Assembly (NCBI RefSeq): GCF_002563655.1
Contig: NZ_PDIY01000001.1
Location: forward strand, 1,772,001 to 1,836,000
Length of the DNA stretch: 64,000 nucleotides
DNA from: Bacillus sp. es.034
GTDB taxonomy: Bacteria; Bacillota; Bacilli; Bacillales; Bacillaceae_B
Direction of reading: 5' to 3'
The translations under genes and the position numbers were made by a program. This document shows, piece after piece, positions 7,913 through 17,654 of the stretch (the first letter of the stretch is position 1; each line of letters opens with the position of its first letter). The notes under the pieces are model-generated. The model saw only the letters and a list, made by a program, of their open reading frames with translations, had not been told where the DNA came from and ran no database searches.

Positions 7913-10060
7913 GTGGCAGAAGTGTTAGTCATTAGCAGGCAGTATGACGCGTTTTTAGATACATTCAACGTAATTACCATGATCCTTCCATACGATTATC
8001 ATGAAGGCAATTCGAATCACTTCACCCTGATCAAGGATGATGAAAAGATCGCTCTTCATATCGAAGAGAAGATCCCCCTGAATGATGCCATGAAATATGT
8101 GACGACCATTCAGAGTGAAAAGATCATCCTAGGCGACTCGTATGAAATCGTCGACGAACATGGGACAAAGACGGACCTTCAGATCGGGGCGGTCATACGG
8201 ACCGAAGAATTTGATCAAAGGTATTATTACGATGGAAATGACCTCGGTGTGACGTATCAGGATGGATGCACCGTATTCAAGGTATGGGCCCCTACAGCGA
8301 CAGAGGTTCGGTTAAAGCTTAAATCACCGGATGATGAGGAAATCCAATACCCGTATACGAGAATGGAAAACGGTGTATGGGAATGCCGGGTCGATACCGA
8401 TATAGAAGGATATTTCTATTCAATCCTCCCGTGCATCAATCTCGTTTGGGATGAGTTGATCGACCCTTATGCCAAAGCAGTCTCATTGAATAGTGAATGG
8501 GGATGTGTCATCAATCCGGGGGAAAAGATTGCTCCCCTCGCCCCATTAGCCTCTCCGACGGATAGCGTGATTTACGAATTGAATATCAGGGATTTCTCTG
8601 CCCAGAAAGAGAGTGGGATGAAGTTTCGGGGGAAGTACAGTGCCTTTACGGAAAAAGGAACGAAGACACCGAAAGGATTTTCAAGCGGGATACAGTACTT
8701 GAAGGAGCTAGGTGTCACACATGTGGAGCTGCTTCCCGTGAACGACTTTGATGGTGTGACGGATAACCCTTCAGATACGAATTATAATTGGGGATACAAT
8801 CCCTTATATTTCAATGCACCTGAAGGGAGCTACAGCTTAAAGCCTGAAGATCCATATGAGCGGATCAGGGAATTAAAAGCTGTGATCCAAAGCCTGCACG
8901 ATGAGAACATCAGGGTCATTCAGGACGTGGTCTACAACCACGTGTTCGTCCGTGAACATTCCTCTTTTGAAAAACTCGTGCCCGGCTATTTTTTCCGACA
9001 TGATGAAAATGGCTTACCGTCGAACGGGACGGGGGTAGGGAATGACTTTGCCTCAGAACGTCTCATGGCAAGGAAGTTCATTGTCGATTCGATTCTTTAT
9101 TGGATAAAAGAATACGGTGTCGACGGTTTCCGTTTTGATTTGATGGGGATCCTGGACGTTAAGACGATGACCGTGATCCGTGAAGAAGTGGATAAAGTGT
9201 TACCTGGAGCCATTTTAATAGGAGAGGGCTGGGATCTGAATACGCCACTCCCTCCCCAGCAAAAAGCCAATCTTCGGAATGCCCATCATCTTCAGGGAAT
9301 CGGACAATTCAATGATTGGTTCAGGGATACCATTAAAGGAAGTACATTTAATCTGTATGATAAAGGCTTTGCACTCGGTCACGGACACCTCGAACAGAAG
9401 GTGGAGCTGGTCCTCACCGGCAGCATCGGGATGAAGAGCGGGGAACGGGGACTCTTTAAAGAACCCGCTCAATCCGTCAACTATGTAGAGTCCCATGATA
9501 ACCATACCTTGTGGGATAAAATGAAGGCATGCATGAATGAAGATGAAGAAACCCTTAAGGCCAGGCACAAATTAGCGACCACGATGGTGCTCTTGTCTCA
9601 AGGGATCCCGTTTCTCCATGCAGGGCAGGAATTCTTCAGAACGAAAAAGGGAATCGAGAACAGCTATAACTCACCCATAGAAATCAATCAGCTGGACTGG
9701 ACGAGAAGAGAAGAATACGACGAGGTGGTCAGGTATGTGAAAGCCCTTATCCAGATACGGAAAAGTCACGGGGCCTTCCGGTTTCAAAAGGGTGATTTGA
9801 TCCGTGAGCATGTAAAAGTGTCCCACAGCAAGGCGAATCTCGTAGATGTCACCTATCAGAATGTCCATCCATATGGACCTTGGGATGAGATCCTCATGGT
9901 CTTTCACTCGGATACAAAACCCTGTGAATATTCACTCGCTGAAGGAAAACAATGGATCTGTTTATCGGATGGCAATCAGGCAAGCGTAAGCGGTCTGTAT
10001 GATGTGAAGGAGACTTCCCTCACCCTCCGGCCGGTGTCTTCCTATGTATTTGTAAGGTGA
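7913..10060 (+). CDS. amyX: Type I pullulanase (AmyX-like)
   Basis: 715 residues, matching intracellular type I pullulanases. An N-terminal region and a CBM48-like domain (about 100-200) precede a GH13 barrel. Visible GH13 motifs are NWGYNPLYFNAPEGSY (pullulanase signature), VVYNHV, GFRFDLMGI (nucleophile Asp), LIGEGWD (acid/base Glu) and NYVESHDNHT. There is no signal peptide, so it debranches alpha-1,6 links of imported or storage glucans in the cytosol. The start is uncertain: GTG 7913 or GTG 7922; neither has an ideal Shine-Dalgarno. About 220 bases upstream hold no gene. Confidence 0.9.
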   Translation: MAEVLVISRQYDAFLDTFNVITMILPYDYHEGNSNHFTLIKDDEKIALHIEEKIPLNDAMKYVTTIQSEKIILGDSYEIVDEHGTKTDLQIGAVIRTEEFDQRYYYDGNDLGVTYQDGCTVFKVWAPTATEVRLKLKSPDDEEIQYPYTRMENGVWECRVDTDIEGYFYSILPCINLVWDELIDPYAKAVSLNSEWGCVINPGEKIAPLAPLASPTDSVIYELNIRDFSAQKESGMKFRGKYSAFTEKGTKTPKGFSSGIQYLKELGVTHVELLPVNDFDGVTDNPSDTNYNWGYNPLYFNAPEGSYSLKPEDPYERIRELKAVIQSLHDENIRVIQDVVYNHVFVREHSSFEKLVPGYFFRHDENGLPSNGTGVGNDFASERLMARKFIVDSILYWIKEYGVDGFRFDLMGILDVKTMTVIREEVDKVLPGAILIGEGWDLNTPLPPQQKANLRNAHHLQGIGQFNDWFRDTIKGSTFNLYDKGFALGHGHLEQKVELVLTGSIGMKSGERGLFKEPAQSVNYVESHDNHTLWDKMKACMNEDEETLKARHKLATTMVLLSQGIPFLHAGQEFFRTKKGIENSYNSPIEINQLDWTRREEYDEVVRYVKALIQIRKSHGAFRFQKGDLIREHVKVSHSKANLVDVTYQNVHPYGPWDEILMVFHSDTKPCEYSLAEGKQWICLSDGNQASVSGLYDVKETSLTLRPVSSYVFVR

Positions 10061-10110
10061 CCATTCATTCCAGTGCTTGACGAAAACGCAAGATGACGAT
10101 AAAATCGTAA

Positions 10111-10154
10111 ACAGATGGCTATTGATTTGTATTGCCCAATAGCTGTCTTTTTTA
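10111..10154 (+). terminator. Terminator after amyX
   Basis: Stem ACAGATGGCTATTG against CAATAGCTGTCT with a short loop, then a T-run. Confidence 0.75.
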
Positions 10155-10252
10155 TTTTATTAGACCTTTTTAATAAGGCACCAACATGATAAAAAAGACC
10201 CTATAAACGTGAACATATAAACATGACAAAGGACCAATAGAAGGTGAATATA

Positions 10253-11026
10253 TTGGAACACTTATTTGACCAAGATTGGGAAATAGTCCCCGCAGGCGGT
10301 GCGACGGGAGAGGCGTTCTTTGCTCAGTATCAGGAGCAGAGGTTATTTCTGAAGCGTAATTCTTCCCCTTTTGTGGCTGTTTTATCAGCAGAAGGAATCG
10401 TGCCCAAGCTTGTTTGGACAAAACGAATGGAAAACGGGGACGTCATCACGGCACAACACTGGTTAAATGGGAGAGAGTTAAAGCCTGAAGAAATGAAGGA
10501 TGAACGGGTGGCGAGGCTGTTGAACAAAATCCACTCCTCGAAGCCTCTTTCAACCATGCTCGAGCGACTTGGTAAAGAACCGTTTCAACCGGAGCATATG
10601 CTGACGGAAGTGGAGACGGGACTCGAGTTCGATCTTCTTTCATTGCCTGTCATCAGAGAGGCGCTTTCCTTTCTTCAAAAGGAGCTTATGGAAGTACAGC
10701 AGGACGAATATGTGGTCTGTCACGGAGACGTCAACCATAACAACTGGCTGCTGTCAGATTACAACCAGTTGTATTTAATTGACTGGGACGGAGCGATGAT
10801 TGCAGATCCGGCCTTTGATGTAGGCTTGCTGTTATACTGGTATATCCCTGAGGATCAGTGGGAAAGCTGGCTGACCCAGTATGGTGCGGAGCTAACGGAT
10901 AACTTGAAGCTGCGCATGAAATGGTATGTGGTGGCTCAGACGATCCTATCCATCCAATGGCATAAAGGGAAAGCTCGTTTCCACGAAATGAATCATTGGA
11001 TTCAATATTTACACAAGGTGATATGA
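10253..11026 (+). CDS. ytmP: APH/choline-kinase-like phosphotransferase (YtmP)
   Basis: 257 residues with the aminoglycoside/choline kinase fold. The catalytic loop VCHGDVNHNNWLL and the metal-binding IDWDGAMIADPAFDVG are intact. The family phosphorylates hydroxyls of small molecules; the YtmP substrate is not known to me. TTG at 10253 is preferred over GTG at 10244, since AAGG at 10241-10244 is 8 bases upstream of the TTG. The gene converges on ytzH with one base between the stop codons. Confidence 0.8.
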   Translation: MEHLFDQDWEIVPAGGATGEAFFAQYQEQRLFLKRNSSPFVAVLSAEGIVPKLVWTKRMENGDVITAQHWLNGRELKPEEMKDERVARLLNKIHSSKPLSTMLERLGKEPFQPEHMLTEVETGLEFDLLSLPVIREALSFLQKELMEVQQDEYVVCHGDVNHNNWLLSDYNQLYLIDWDGAMIADPAFDVGLLLYWYIPEDQWESWLTQYGAELTDNLKLRMKWYVVAQTILSIQWHKGKARFHEMNHWIQYLHKVI

Positions 11027-11027
11027 A

Positions 11028-11306
11028 TCAGGAGTAGCTGTTCATATCCGTGACCCATTGGGACAGGTTTTGTTTATTCGTCGTAATATGGTTCGATAAA
11101 TCAGATGAGGAAATCCCGCTTTGACTGTACTGATAAATTTCCTGCAGAACGGGTTTGACGTTTTCATGAATATCGGCATTGACCATCAATGACTTGACCA
11201 GCCGTTCAACCTGCTCACATTCCGAAACCGAACCGCAGCAATCAGTCGAATGATTGCTTAATATATCTGATAACAACTGCATTTGATTCTGTGAATTTAA
11301 AGGCAT
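11028..11306 (-). CDS. ytzH: YtzH-like family protein
   Basis: 92 residues from the ATG at 11306, which has AAAGGGTG at a normal distance; a longer frame to 11354 lacks a ribosome site. The length and position between ytmP and trmB match B. subtilis YtzH. It is predicted mostly helical, polar, with two adjacent cysteines (TDCCGS). Function unknown. Confidence 0.75.
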   Translation of the reverse strand: MPLNSQNQMQLLSDILSNHSTDCCGSVSECEQVERLVKSLMVNADIHENVKPVLQEIYQYSQSGISSSDLSNHITTNKQNLSQWVTDMNSYS

Positions 11307-11383
11307 CCAAGTACACCCTTTCATTTTTCGTATGGTTGAATGAAACACGTACATCCTAAGGTCCTTTCAAATGACCAGATCCG

Positions 11384-11419
11384 AAAAGGAATTCACTACT
11401 AGTGTGTGAATTCCTTTTT
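11384..11419. terminator. AT-flanked palindrome upstream of trmB
   Basis: AAAAGGAATTCAC pairs with GTGAATTCCTTTT. A-runs and T-runs flank it on both sides, so it could terminate in either direction. It lies upstream of ytzH on its strand, so its terminating role is uncertain; it may stop read-through before trmB. Confidence 0.5.
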
Positions 11420-11545
11420 CAATTATGCGCCCTTTTTTGAGGGACGGACCTCCACGCGGGCGTTCCATTAATTCCATTTTGGCTCTTGCATAGGACGGGG
11501 AGTCATGGTATGGTTTTTTTCGATAATAAAAAATGAGGTGTCTAC

Positions 11546-12187
11546 ATGCGTTTACGTCATAAACCATGGGCTTCTGAGAAAATCAGTGATCATCCACAGT
11601 ATGTTGTGGCAGAACCCCAGGAGAAAAAAGGTCAATGGAACAAAGAGTTTGGGAACGATAACCCGATCCATATCGAGGTAGGGACAGGAAAAGGTCAATT
11701 CGTCACGGAGATGGCAAGGGCCAATCCGGGCGTTAATTATATAGGAATCGAGTTATATGAAAGTGTCATCGTGACGGCTCTTGATCGCCTGATTGAAGCA
11801 GAACTTCCGAACGTTAAGCTATTGAATGTCGATGCAAGGAATCTCACGGAATACTTCGAAGCAGGGGAAGTGGACAGGGTCTATTTAAACTTCTCTGATC
11901 CTTGGCCGAAGAACCGCCATGAAAAACGCCGCCTGACATACAAGGACTTCTTATCCATTTATGAACAAATCCTGGTCAAAGGCGGGGAAATCCACTTTAA
12001 GACAGATAATCAAGGATTATTCGAGTACTCCCTAAAGAGTTTCTCATGGTACGGACTTCATCTGAATTTCTTAAGTCTCGACCTTCATAACAGTGAATTC
12101 GAAGGCAATATCATGACAGAGTATGAAGAAAAATTCTCAGCCAAAGGGCAAAGAATCTACCGCGTCGAAGCCCAGTTTCAAAATTGA
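11546..12187 (+). CDS. trmB: tRNA (guanine-N7)-methyltransferase TrmB
   Basis: 213 residues, the usual length. S-adenosylmethionine-binding motifs [12 protein letters not shown] and GIELYESV are followed by [16 protein letters not shown], the TrmB signature. It methylates G46 of tRNA to m7G in the cytosol. AAATGAGGTG lies upstream of the ATG. Confidence 0.95.
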   Translation: MRLRHKPWASEKISDHPQYVVAEPQEKKGQWNKEFGNDNPIHIEVGTGKGQFVTEMARANPGVNYIGIELYESVIVTALDRLIEAELPNVKLLNVDARNLTEYFEAGEVDRVYLNFSDPWPKNRHEKRRLTYKDFLSIYEQILVKGGEIHFKTDNQGLFEYSLKSFSWYGLHLNFLSLDLHNSEFEGNIMTEYEEKFSAKGQRIYRVEAQFQN

Positions 12188-12197
12188 TCATAAGAAG

Positions 12198-12229
12198 ACA
12201 GCCCTGTGAATTCGCGAGGGCTGTTTTTT
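12198..12229 (+). terminator. Terminator after trmB
   Basis: ACAGCCCT pairs with AGGGCTGT, followed by six T. Confidence 0.9.
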
Positions 12230-12306
12230 GTTTGCCGAGGCATCCGCCTATAAGTTGTCCATGTATTCTGATAAAATGAAGGAGTATGAACAAAGGAGGA
12301 GTCAGG

Positions 12307-13149
12307 ATGGAAACGTTGAAGGTTGGAGATCTTACGATACACTGGTTGAACGGCGGCGTGACTCACATGGATGGGGGAGCCATGTTTGGAGTGGTTCCAA
12401 AGCCGCTGTGGTCCAAGAAGTATGAAGTCAATGAATACAACCAGATCGAATTGCGAACCGATCCGCTATTCTTTCAGTGGGAAGGGAAAAATGTCTTGAT
12501 CGAATCGGGTATCGGCAAAGGGAAGCTGAATGATAAACAAAAGCGCAATTACGGTGTGCATGAAGAATCGGATATTGAAGCATCCCTTTCATCCCTTGGC
12601 CTTACGCCAAACGACATTGATGTAGTCTTGATGACACACATGCACTTTGACCATGCTTGCGGATTGACGAAGGTTGAGGGGGAGGAACTGGTTCCTGTCT
12701 TCCCGAATGCCGTCATCTACACTTCTCAGGTGGAATGGGATGAGATGAGGAATCCCAATGTGCGCTCCCGCAATACATACTGGAAGGAAAATTGGGAAAG
12801 CATTCAATCCCAAGTGGAAACGTTCAAAGACGAGATGGAAGTCCTTCCGGGGATCAAGATGGTCCACACCGGAGGTCACAGTGACGGCCATTCGATCATC
12901 ATCATAGAGCATGGCGGAGAGACATTCATTCATATGGCAGATATTATGCCGACCCATGCACACAAAAATCCATTATGGGTACTCGCTTATGATGACTATC
13001 CGATGACATCCATCGGGGCAAAAGAAAAATGGATAGGGAAAGCGATTGAAGAAGAGTACTGGTTCCTTTTCTATCACGATGCGGTTTATAGAGGCATCAA
13101 GTGGAACAGGGACGGGGAAATCATGGATAAGGTAATGAGGGAAAAATAA
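12307..13149 (+). CDS. ytnP: Metallo-beta-lactamase fold hydrolase, YtnP-type lactonase
   Basis: 280 residues, matching YtnP. The zinc motif [10 protein letters not shown] (HxHxDH) is clear, with later metal ligands in TGGHSDGH and [10 protein letters not shown]. Proteins of this AHL-lactonase-like group hydrolyse lactones and can quench quorum signals; the native substrate is not established from sequence. The ATG at 12307 has AAAGGAGG 7 bases upstream; an earlier in-frame ATG at 12286 precedes that site. Confidence 0.85.
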   Translation: METLKVGDLTIHWLNGGVTHMDGGAMFGVVPKPLWSKKYEVNEYNQIELRTDPLFFQWEGKNVLIESGIGKGKLNDKQKRNYGVHEESDIEASLSSLGLTPNDIDVVLMTHMHFDHACGLTKVEGEELVPVFPNAVIYTSQVEWDEMRNPNVRSRNTYWKENWESIQSQVETFKDEMEVLPGIKMVHTGGHSDGHSIIIIEHGGETFIHMADIMPTHAHKNPLWVLAYDDYPMTSIGAKEKWIGKAIEEEYWFLFYHDAVYRGIKWNRDGEIMDKVMREK

Positions 13150-13150
13150 G

Positions 13151-13193
13151 AAAAGGATGATCCCGGAGTGAATCGGGATCATCCCATTTTTTT
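13151..13193. terminator. Bidirectional terminator between ytnP and ytzB
   Basis: An 11-bp stem GGATGATCCCG / CGGGATCATCC is flanked by A- and T-runs and serves both converging genes. Confidence 0.85.
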
Positions 13194-13506
13194 ACGCTAA
13201 AGGATATACATCCACAACGGTACCGGTATAAGCGTCGGCTACGAACTCATACTGCTCAAGCTCGCCGTCTTTCCGTCTTGATATACCGCCTTTATACACT
13301 TTGGTGCTGACGGAGTGCTTCTGATAGTCTTCGGGTTTCATCCCGATCCATGAACCATCGATGCTGCCCTCTTTTTTGAAAGAAAGCTTGACGTCCTTTA
13401 ATACTTTTTCAGCAGAAATAAGGCGGGAATCATCGAGCTTTTCTTTAAGCAGATATCCGCCAGCTGCTCCGATTCCCAGTCCAAATACGAAAGATTTCCA
13501 GTTCAT
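13192..13506 (-). CDS. ytzB: PepSY-domain small membrane-anchored protein (YtzB-like)
   Basis: 104 residues with an N-terminal hydrophobic, glycine-rich segment (FGLGIGAAGGYLL) and a single C-terminal PepSY unit ending YEFVADAYTGTVVDVYP. PepSY modules often inhibit or chaperone proteases near the envelope; the partner here is unknown. It is flanked by ytnP and the M42 peptidase gene as in B. subtilis. Confidence 0.75.
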   Translation of the reverse strand: MNWKSFVFGLGIGAAGGYLLKEKLDDSRLISAEKVLKDVKLSFKKEGSIDGSWIGMKPEDYQKHSVSTKVYKGGISRRKDGELEQYEFVADAYTGTVVDVYPLA

Positions 13507-13738
13507 CCTTTATTCCCTCCACAGGCTAATTTCACGTGCCGGAAGCCTCGGACTGTCCAACTTAGTCCATACAAGCCTTGCCCGCAATGATCGATAATTT
13601 GTCATCCTTAGGTACATTCTATCAAAGAAAACAGAAAAAAGAGAACTGCTTTTACTCTCAATAGGTGGTAAGAGGTGCGAAAGTTCTGTAAAATAAGATT
13701 ATACATACTGCAGATTTTATATAAAAGGGGCATAAGAC

Positions 13739-14812
13739 ATGAAACAAGATACGTTAGAGTTATTTAAGACATTGACTGAATTACAGGGATCTCCCGGTAA
13801 TGAGCATGCGGTCCGGGCATTTATGAAAGAACAATTATCCCGGTACTCTGATGAAATCGTGCAAGATCGATTGGGCGGAGTATTCGGCGTGAGAAAAGGC
13901 AGCGAGCAGGATCCCGTTGTCATGGTTGCCGGGCACATGGATGAAGTGGGCTTCATGGTTACATCGATCACAGACAATGGAATGATCCGTTTTCAGACCC
14001 TCGGCGGCTGGTGGAGCCAGGTACTCCTCGCTCAGCGGGTTCAGGTCATGACGGATAACGGACCGGTGACAGGTGTGATTGGAAGCATACCGCCTCACCT
14101 GTTGGGGGAAGAGCAGCGCCGTAAGCCGATGGACATCAAGAATATGCTCATCGATATCGGTGCGGATGACCGGGAAAATGCACGTGAAATCGGAATCAAA
14201 CCAGGTCAGCAGATTGTACCGATCTGTCCGTTCACCCCGATGGCCAATGAGAAGAAGATCCTTGCCAAAGCTTGGGATAACCGTTATGGATGCGGATTAT
14301 CCATTGAATTATTAAAAGAGCTTCAGGGAGTGAACCTGCCCAACACCCTTTACTCCGGTGCGACAGTTCAGGAGGAAGTTGGACTTCGCGGTGCCCAGAC
14401 GGCAGCCAATATGATCAATCCGGATATTTTCTTTGCACTCGATGCGAGTCCTGCAAATGATATGTCAGGTGACAAGAATGAATTTGGTCAACTTGGAAAA
14501 GGGGCCCTGCTCCGCATTCTCGACCGTTCCATGGTCACGCACAGGGGAATCAGGGAATTTGTTCTGGATACAGCAGAGTCAAACGACATTCCGTATCAGT
14601 ACTTTGTCTCACAAGGCGGGACAGACGCCGGAAGAGTACACATGTCCAATGAAGGCGTACCGAGTGCGGTAGTGGGCATCTGTTCGAGATATATCCACAC
14701 TCATGCGTCCATGATTCATGTAGATGATTATGCGGCAGCCAAAGAGCTGATTGTCAAGTTAGTGAAAGAGTGCGACCGTTCGACCATCGAAACCATTAAA
14801 TCCAATGGTTGA
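13739..14812 (+). CDS. ytoP: M42-family metallo-aminopeptidase (YtoP-like)
   Basis: 357 residues of the M42 tetrahedral aminopeptidase fold. Metal and catalytic motifs: [10 protein letters not shown] (His-x-Asp), AWDNRYGC (bridging Asp), [11 protein letters not shown] (catalytic Glu pair) and [10 protein letters not shown]. The family is often annotated glutamyl aminopeptidase or endoglucanase; only peptide hydrolysis is credible. The AAAAGGGG Shine-Dalgarno is well spaced. The 230 bases upstream hold no gene. Confidence 0.88.
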   Translation: MKQDTLELFKTLTELQGSPGNEHAVRAFMKEQLSRYSDEIVQDRLGGVFGVRKGSEQDPVVMVAGHMDEVGFMVTSITDNGMIRFQTLGGWWSQVLLAQRVQVMTDNGPVTGVIGSIPPHLLGEEQRRKPMDIKNMLIDIGADDRENAREIGIKPGQQIVPICPFTPMANEKKILAKAWDNRYGCGLSIELLKELQGVNLPNTLYSGATVQEEVGLRGAQTAANMINPDIFFALDASPANDMSGDKNEFGQLGKGALLRILDRSMVTHRGIREFVLDTAESNDIPYQYFVSQGGTDAGRVHMSNEGVPSAVVGICSRYIHTHASMIHVDDYAAAKELIVKLVKECDRSTIETIKSNG

Positions 14813-14833
14813 TCACGACTAAAAAAATAGCAA

Positions 14834-14873
14834 AGGGCTGTCTCATTCATATACGAGTTGGGACAGCTTTTTT
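14834..14873 (+). terminator. Terminator after ytoP
   Basis: GGGCTGTCTCA pairs with TGGGACAGCT (with a G-U pair), followed by a T-run. Confidence 0.8.
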
Positions 14874-14918
14874 GTAGAGAGAAAAAAGGCATTTGTCTTG
14901 CCTTTTTAGAAATGAGGT

Positions 14919-15443
14919 ATGAATTTGTTAAAGATAGCAATCGGAACAACGAATCCAGCGAAGGTGCAAGCGATACAAAAAGCGTTCGAGGAGCAATACA
15001 AGGAGGTTCAGTTTCAGTACCTGAAAACCCACTCCCATGTAAGTGAACAGCCCATGACCGATCAGGAGACGATCGAAGGGGCATTGAACCGGGCAAAAAA
15101 TGTTCTCAAGGCAACAGATAGTGACGCAGGGATCGGCCTTGAAGGGGGAGTATCAGAATCCCTCTACGGAATGTTCGTCTGTAACTGGGGGGCGCTTGTC
15201 GACCGGCAGGGGAATGAAATCATCGGTGGTGGTGCCAGAATCTCCCTGCCAAACGAGATCAGCCGGGAGTTAAAAGCAGGGAAAGAGCTCGGACCCTTGA
15301 TGGATAAGTATACCCAGCGTACGGGAATCAGAAAGAAAGAAGGGGCTGTAGGGATATTCACCAATGGACTCGTCACAAGGGAAACGATGTTCCTGCACGT
15401 CGTTCAGCTCCTGGTTGGGCAGTGGCAATACCGGACAAAATAA
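14919..15443 (+). CDS. DUF84/YjjX-type inosine/xanthosine triphosphatase
   Basis: 174 residues. The N-terminal phosphate-loop motif IAIGTTNPAKVQAIQKAF and GIGLEGGV match the YjjX/DUF84 family, which hydrolyses non-canonical purine NTPs (ITP, XTP) to clean the nucleotide pool. GAGG at 14914-14917 nearly abuts the ATG at 14919; TTG at 14925 gives better spacing and is an alternative start. Confidence 0.82.
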   Translation: MNLLKIAIGTTNPAKVQAIQKAFEEQYKEVQFQYLKTHSHVSEQPMTDQETIEGALNRAKNVLKATDSDAGIGLEGGVSESLYGMFVCNWGALVDRQGNEIIGGGARISLPNEISRELKAGKELGPLMDKYTQRTGIRKKEGAVGIFTNGLVTRETMFLHVVQLLVGQWQYRTK

Positions 15444-15563
15444 TCTTAGGTATATATGTCCTTCAAAGGTACTTGGCCCATACCAAATTCACCAGTCCTT
15501 CATAGGATGGAGTATATCAGACTTTCTTTATCTGATAAATTCTTTCTAAGGAGGTTAGAATTT

Positions 15564-15863
15564 ATGGGATGCAACTATTGTAACGACCGAGTTGGCGGAC
15601 GCCGCGATGATGATCGTCGTGATAATCGCCGTGACGACCGCTTCTGTTGCGACTGGGATAAATTCCTTTTTGGAGACAGAAGAAGATGCAACTTGTTTGG
15701 GACAAATGATGATCGTAGAAGATGCGGATGCGATAGAGACAATGTAAGAGGAGCAGAAGACCGTAACAGAGGCTGCAGAGGCAGAAGAGGCGATGAAGAT
15801 AGACATCGAGATTGCGGATGCAAAAAAAGACACAGAAACTGCTTCTGTAATCTATTCTGGTAA
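15564..15863 (+). CDS. Cys/Arg/Asp-rich small protein, spore-coat-like
   Basis: 99 residues of very biased composition: Arg, Asp, Cys and Asn dominate, with repeats such as RRDDDRRDNRRDDR and CGC/CRGR units. It resembles cysteine-rich spore coat or exosporium proteins by composition only; no domain is recognised. A strong AAGGAGG lies 8 bases before the ATG and a good terminator follows, so the gene is credible. An overlapping minus-strand frame of serine/valine-rich sequence is a shadow. Confidence 0.7.
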   Translation: MGCNYCNDRVGGRRDDDRRDNRRDDRFCCDWDKFLFGDRRRCNLFGTNDDRRRCGCDRDNVRGAEDRNRGCRGRRGDEDRHRDCGCKKRHRNCFCNLFW

Positions 15864-15871
15864 AAAGGATC

Positions 15872-15901
15872 GAACTCCGTTTCTAACGGGGTTCTTTTTT
15901 T
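15872..15901 (+). terminator. Terminator after the coat-like gene
   Basis: GAACTCCGT pairs with ACGGGGTTC, then seven T. Confidence 0.85.
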
Positions 15902-15910
15902 GAAGAAAGA

Positions 15911-15940
15911 AAATCCCCCTGAATGAATTCAGGGGGATTT
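15911..15940 (-). terminator. Terminator of the peptide transporter gene
   Basis: AAATCCCCCTGAAT pairs with ATTCAGGGGGATTT in a near-perfect palindrome, with a T-rich tail on the minus strand. Confidence 0.85.
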
Positions 15941-15945
15941 ATCCA

Positions 15946-17439
15946 CTATTTTACACCTTTCATCGCCCGTTGAATCATAGGGGAGATGAGGAATAGGATA
16001 ATAGCCAGAACGATGGCCATTCCACCGATTGAACCAAAATAAACGGTTTCATTTTCAGGTGAATAGAAGCGGACAAGCTGTGCATTCAGAGCCTGTGCAC
16101 CGGCAGAAGCCAGGAACCAAAGACTCATTGTTTGAGCTGAGAATGCTTCAGGAGCAAGCTTCGTTGTCGCTGACAGACCGACGGGTGATAAGCATAATTC
16201 ACCAAGAACAACGATGAAGTAACTTAGCACAAGCCATAATGGATTAACAAGTGAACCTTCTCCACCCATTTGTGCAGGTAGCAGGATCACTAAGAAAGAT
16301 AAACCGGCAAACAATAGTCCGAATGAGAATTTCTTCGGAATGGATGGCTGACGGTCACCCAATTTCACCCACATCCATGCAAATACTGGTGCAAGCAGGA
16401 TGATAAATAATGGGTTCAGAGACTGGAACCATGCAGGAGAGATGGAAATCCCCATGAAATCAAGCTGTGTACGCTTGTCTGCATATGCAGCAAGGATAGT
16501 AGACCCTTGTTCCTGGATCGACCAGAACATCACTGCGGAAATAAATAATGGAATATAAGCTAGTACTCTTGAACGTTCCGTTGCCGTTGTTTTCGGACTG
16601 TAGTACATCACAATAAAGTAGATGGTTGGAACGACGATTCCGAAGATCCCGACGATATTGATGAATACGTCCAGTGTGAATAAACCTGCTGGAATTGTAG
16701 TGCCTAAGATGATAGCCAAAGCAACTACGACTGCACCTACGATTAAACCGTATTTCTTCTTTTCACGGGCATTAAGCGGGTTTGGTACATACGTACCTGC
16801 AAGGCCCAAATTCTTTTTCTTCGTTAACATGAATACGACAAGACCTAAGAACATACCGATTGCGGCAGCTGCGAATCCCCAGTGGAAACCTTTTGATTCC
16901 ATCAGGCTACCTACGATCAATGGAGCGATGAATGCACCTAAGTTGATTCCCATGTAGAAAATACTGAATGCCGCATCACGACGGGTATCATTTTCACTGT
17001 ACATTTCACCTACAACAGTGGAAACATTCGGTTTTAATAAACCTGTTCCGATAACAATCAATACCATTGAAACAAAGAACAGAGATAAGCTCCCTGGAAA
17101 TGATAAAGCAATGTGACCAAACATGATGAATATTCCACCGTAAAAGACGGCTTTCGAAGTTCCGAATATCCTATCAGCCAACCAGCCTCCGATGACCCCG
17201 GACATATACACGAGTGAACCGTATATGGACATGATGGCTAAAGCTGTACTTTCCTCTAGACCCAGTCCACCTTTTGAAACCTCATAGTACATGTAGAATA
17301 CGAGGATGGCACGCATTCCATAATAGGAAAAGCGCTCCCAAAATTCCGTGAAGAATAAAGTGAATAATCCCTTCGGATGTCCAAAGAAACCTTTTTGAGG
17401 GACACTATCCACAATTTTCTGTTTATTCATTGATGACAT
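15946..17439 (-). CDS. dtpT: POT-family di/tripeptide:H+ symporter
   Basis: 497 residues, polytopic. N-terminal POT signatures are visible: FTEFWERFSYYGMRAIL (the ExxERFxYY proton-coupling motif) and GGWLADRIFG. A second PTR motif follows as FSIFYMGINLGAFIAP. The family imports di- and tripeptides using the proton gradient across the plasma membrane. GGGAGG is 7 bases before the ATG. Flanked by terminators, it is probably monocistronic. Confidence 0.93.
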   Translation of the reverse strand: MSSMNKQKIVDSVPQKGFFGHPKGLFTLFFTEFWERFSYYGMRAILVFYMYYEVSKGGLGLEESTALAIMSIYGSLVYMSGVIGGWLADRIFGTSKAVFYGGIFIMFGHIALSFPGSLSLFFVSMVLIVIGTGLLKPNVSTVVGEMYSENDTRRDAAFSIFYMGINLGAFIAPLIVGSLMESKGFHWGFAAAAIGMFLGLVVFMLTKKKNLGLAGTYVPNPLNAREKKKYGLIVGAVVVALAIILGTTIPAGLFTLDVFINIVGIFGIVVPTIYFIVMYYSPKTTATERSRVLAYIPLFISAVMFWSIQEQGSTILAAYADKRTQLDFMGISISPAWFQSLNPLFIILLAPVFAWMWVKLGDRQPSIPKKFSFGLLFAGLSFLVILLPAQMGGEGSLVNPLWLVLSYFIVVLGELCLSPVGLSATTKLAPEAFSAQTMSLWFLASAGAQALNAQLVRFYSPENETVYFGSIGGMAIVLAIILFLISPMIQRAMKGVK

Positions 17440-17608
17440 GTTACTACCTCCCTTATTCTTTTACTATAATATTTTAATATTTTCTTAAAGTCAAAAAAAG
17501 TTTGCAAATGGTTAATTATAACATAAAATTTCTATAGATTGCTAATATTTAATTATTTTTAAATAGTAAAAATAATTAGGTCTTAAGGGTGTCCGGTAAT
17601 TGCGCAGA

Positions 17609-17642
17609 AAAAAGCCTGCAGGATTGATCCTGCAGGCTTTTT
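17609..17642 (-). terminator. Terminator for ytoQ
   Basis: A perfect stem AAAAGCCTGCAGGA / TCCTGCAGGCTTTT with a 4-base loop, followed by U-rich sequence on the minus strand. Confidence 0.85.
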
Positions 17643-17654
17643 GACACGTTTGGA

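Noticed and set aside
15555..15833. Ser/Val/Ala-rich minus-strand frame
   Set aside because: A mirror of the biased Cys/Arg-rich gene on the plus strand, which has the ribosome site and terminator.
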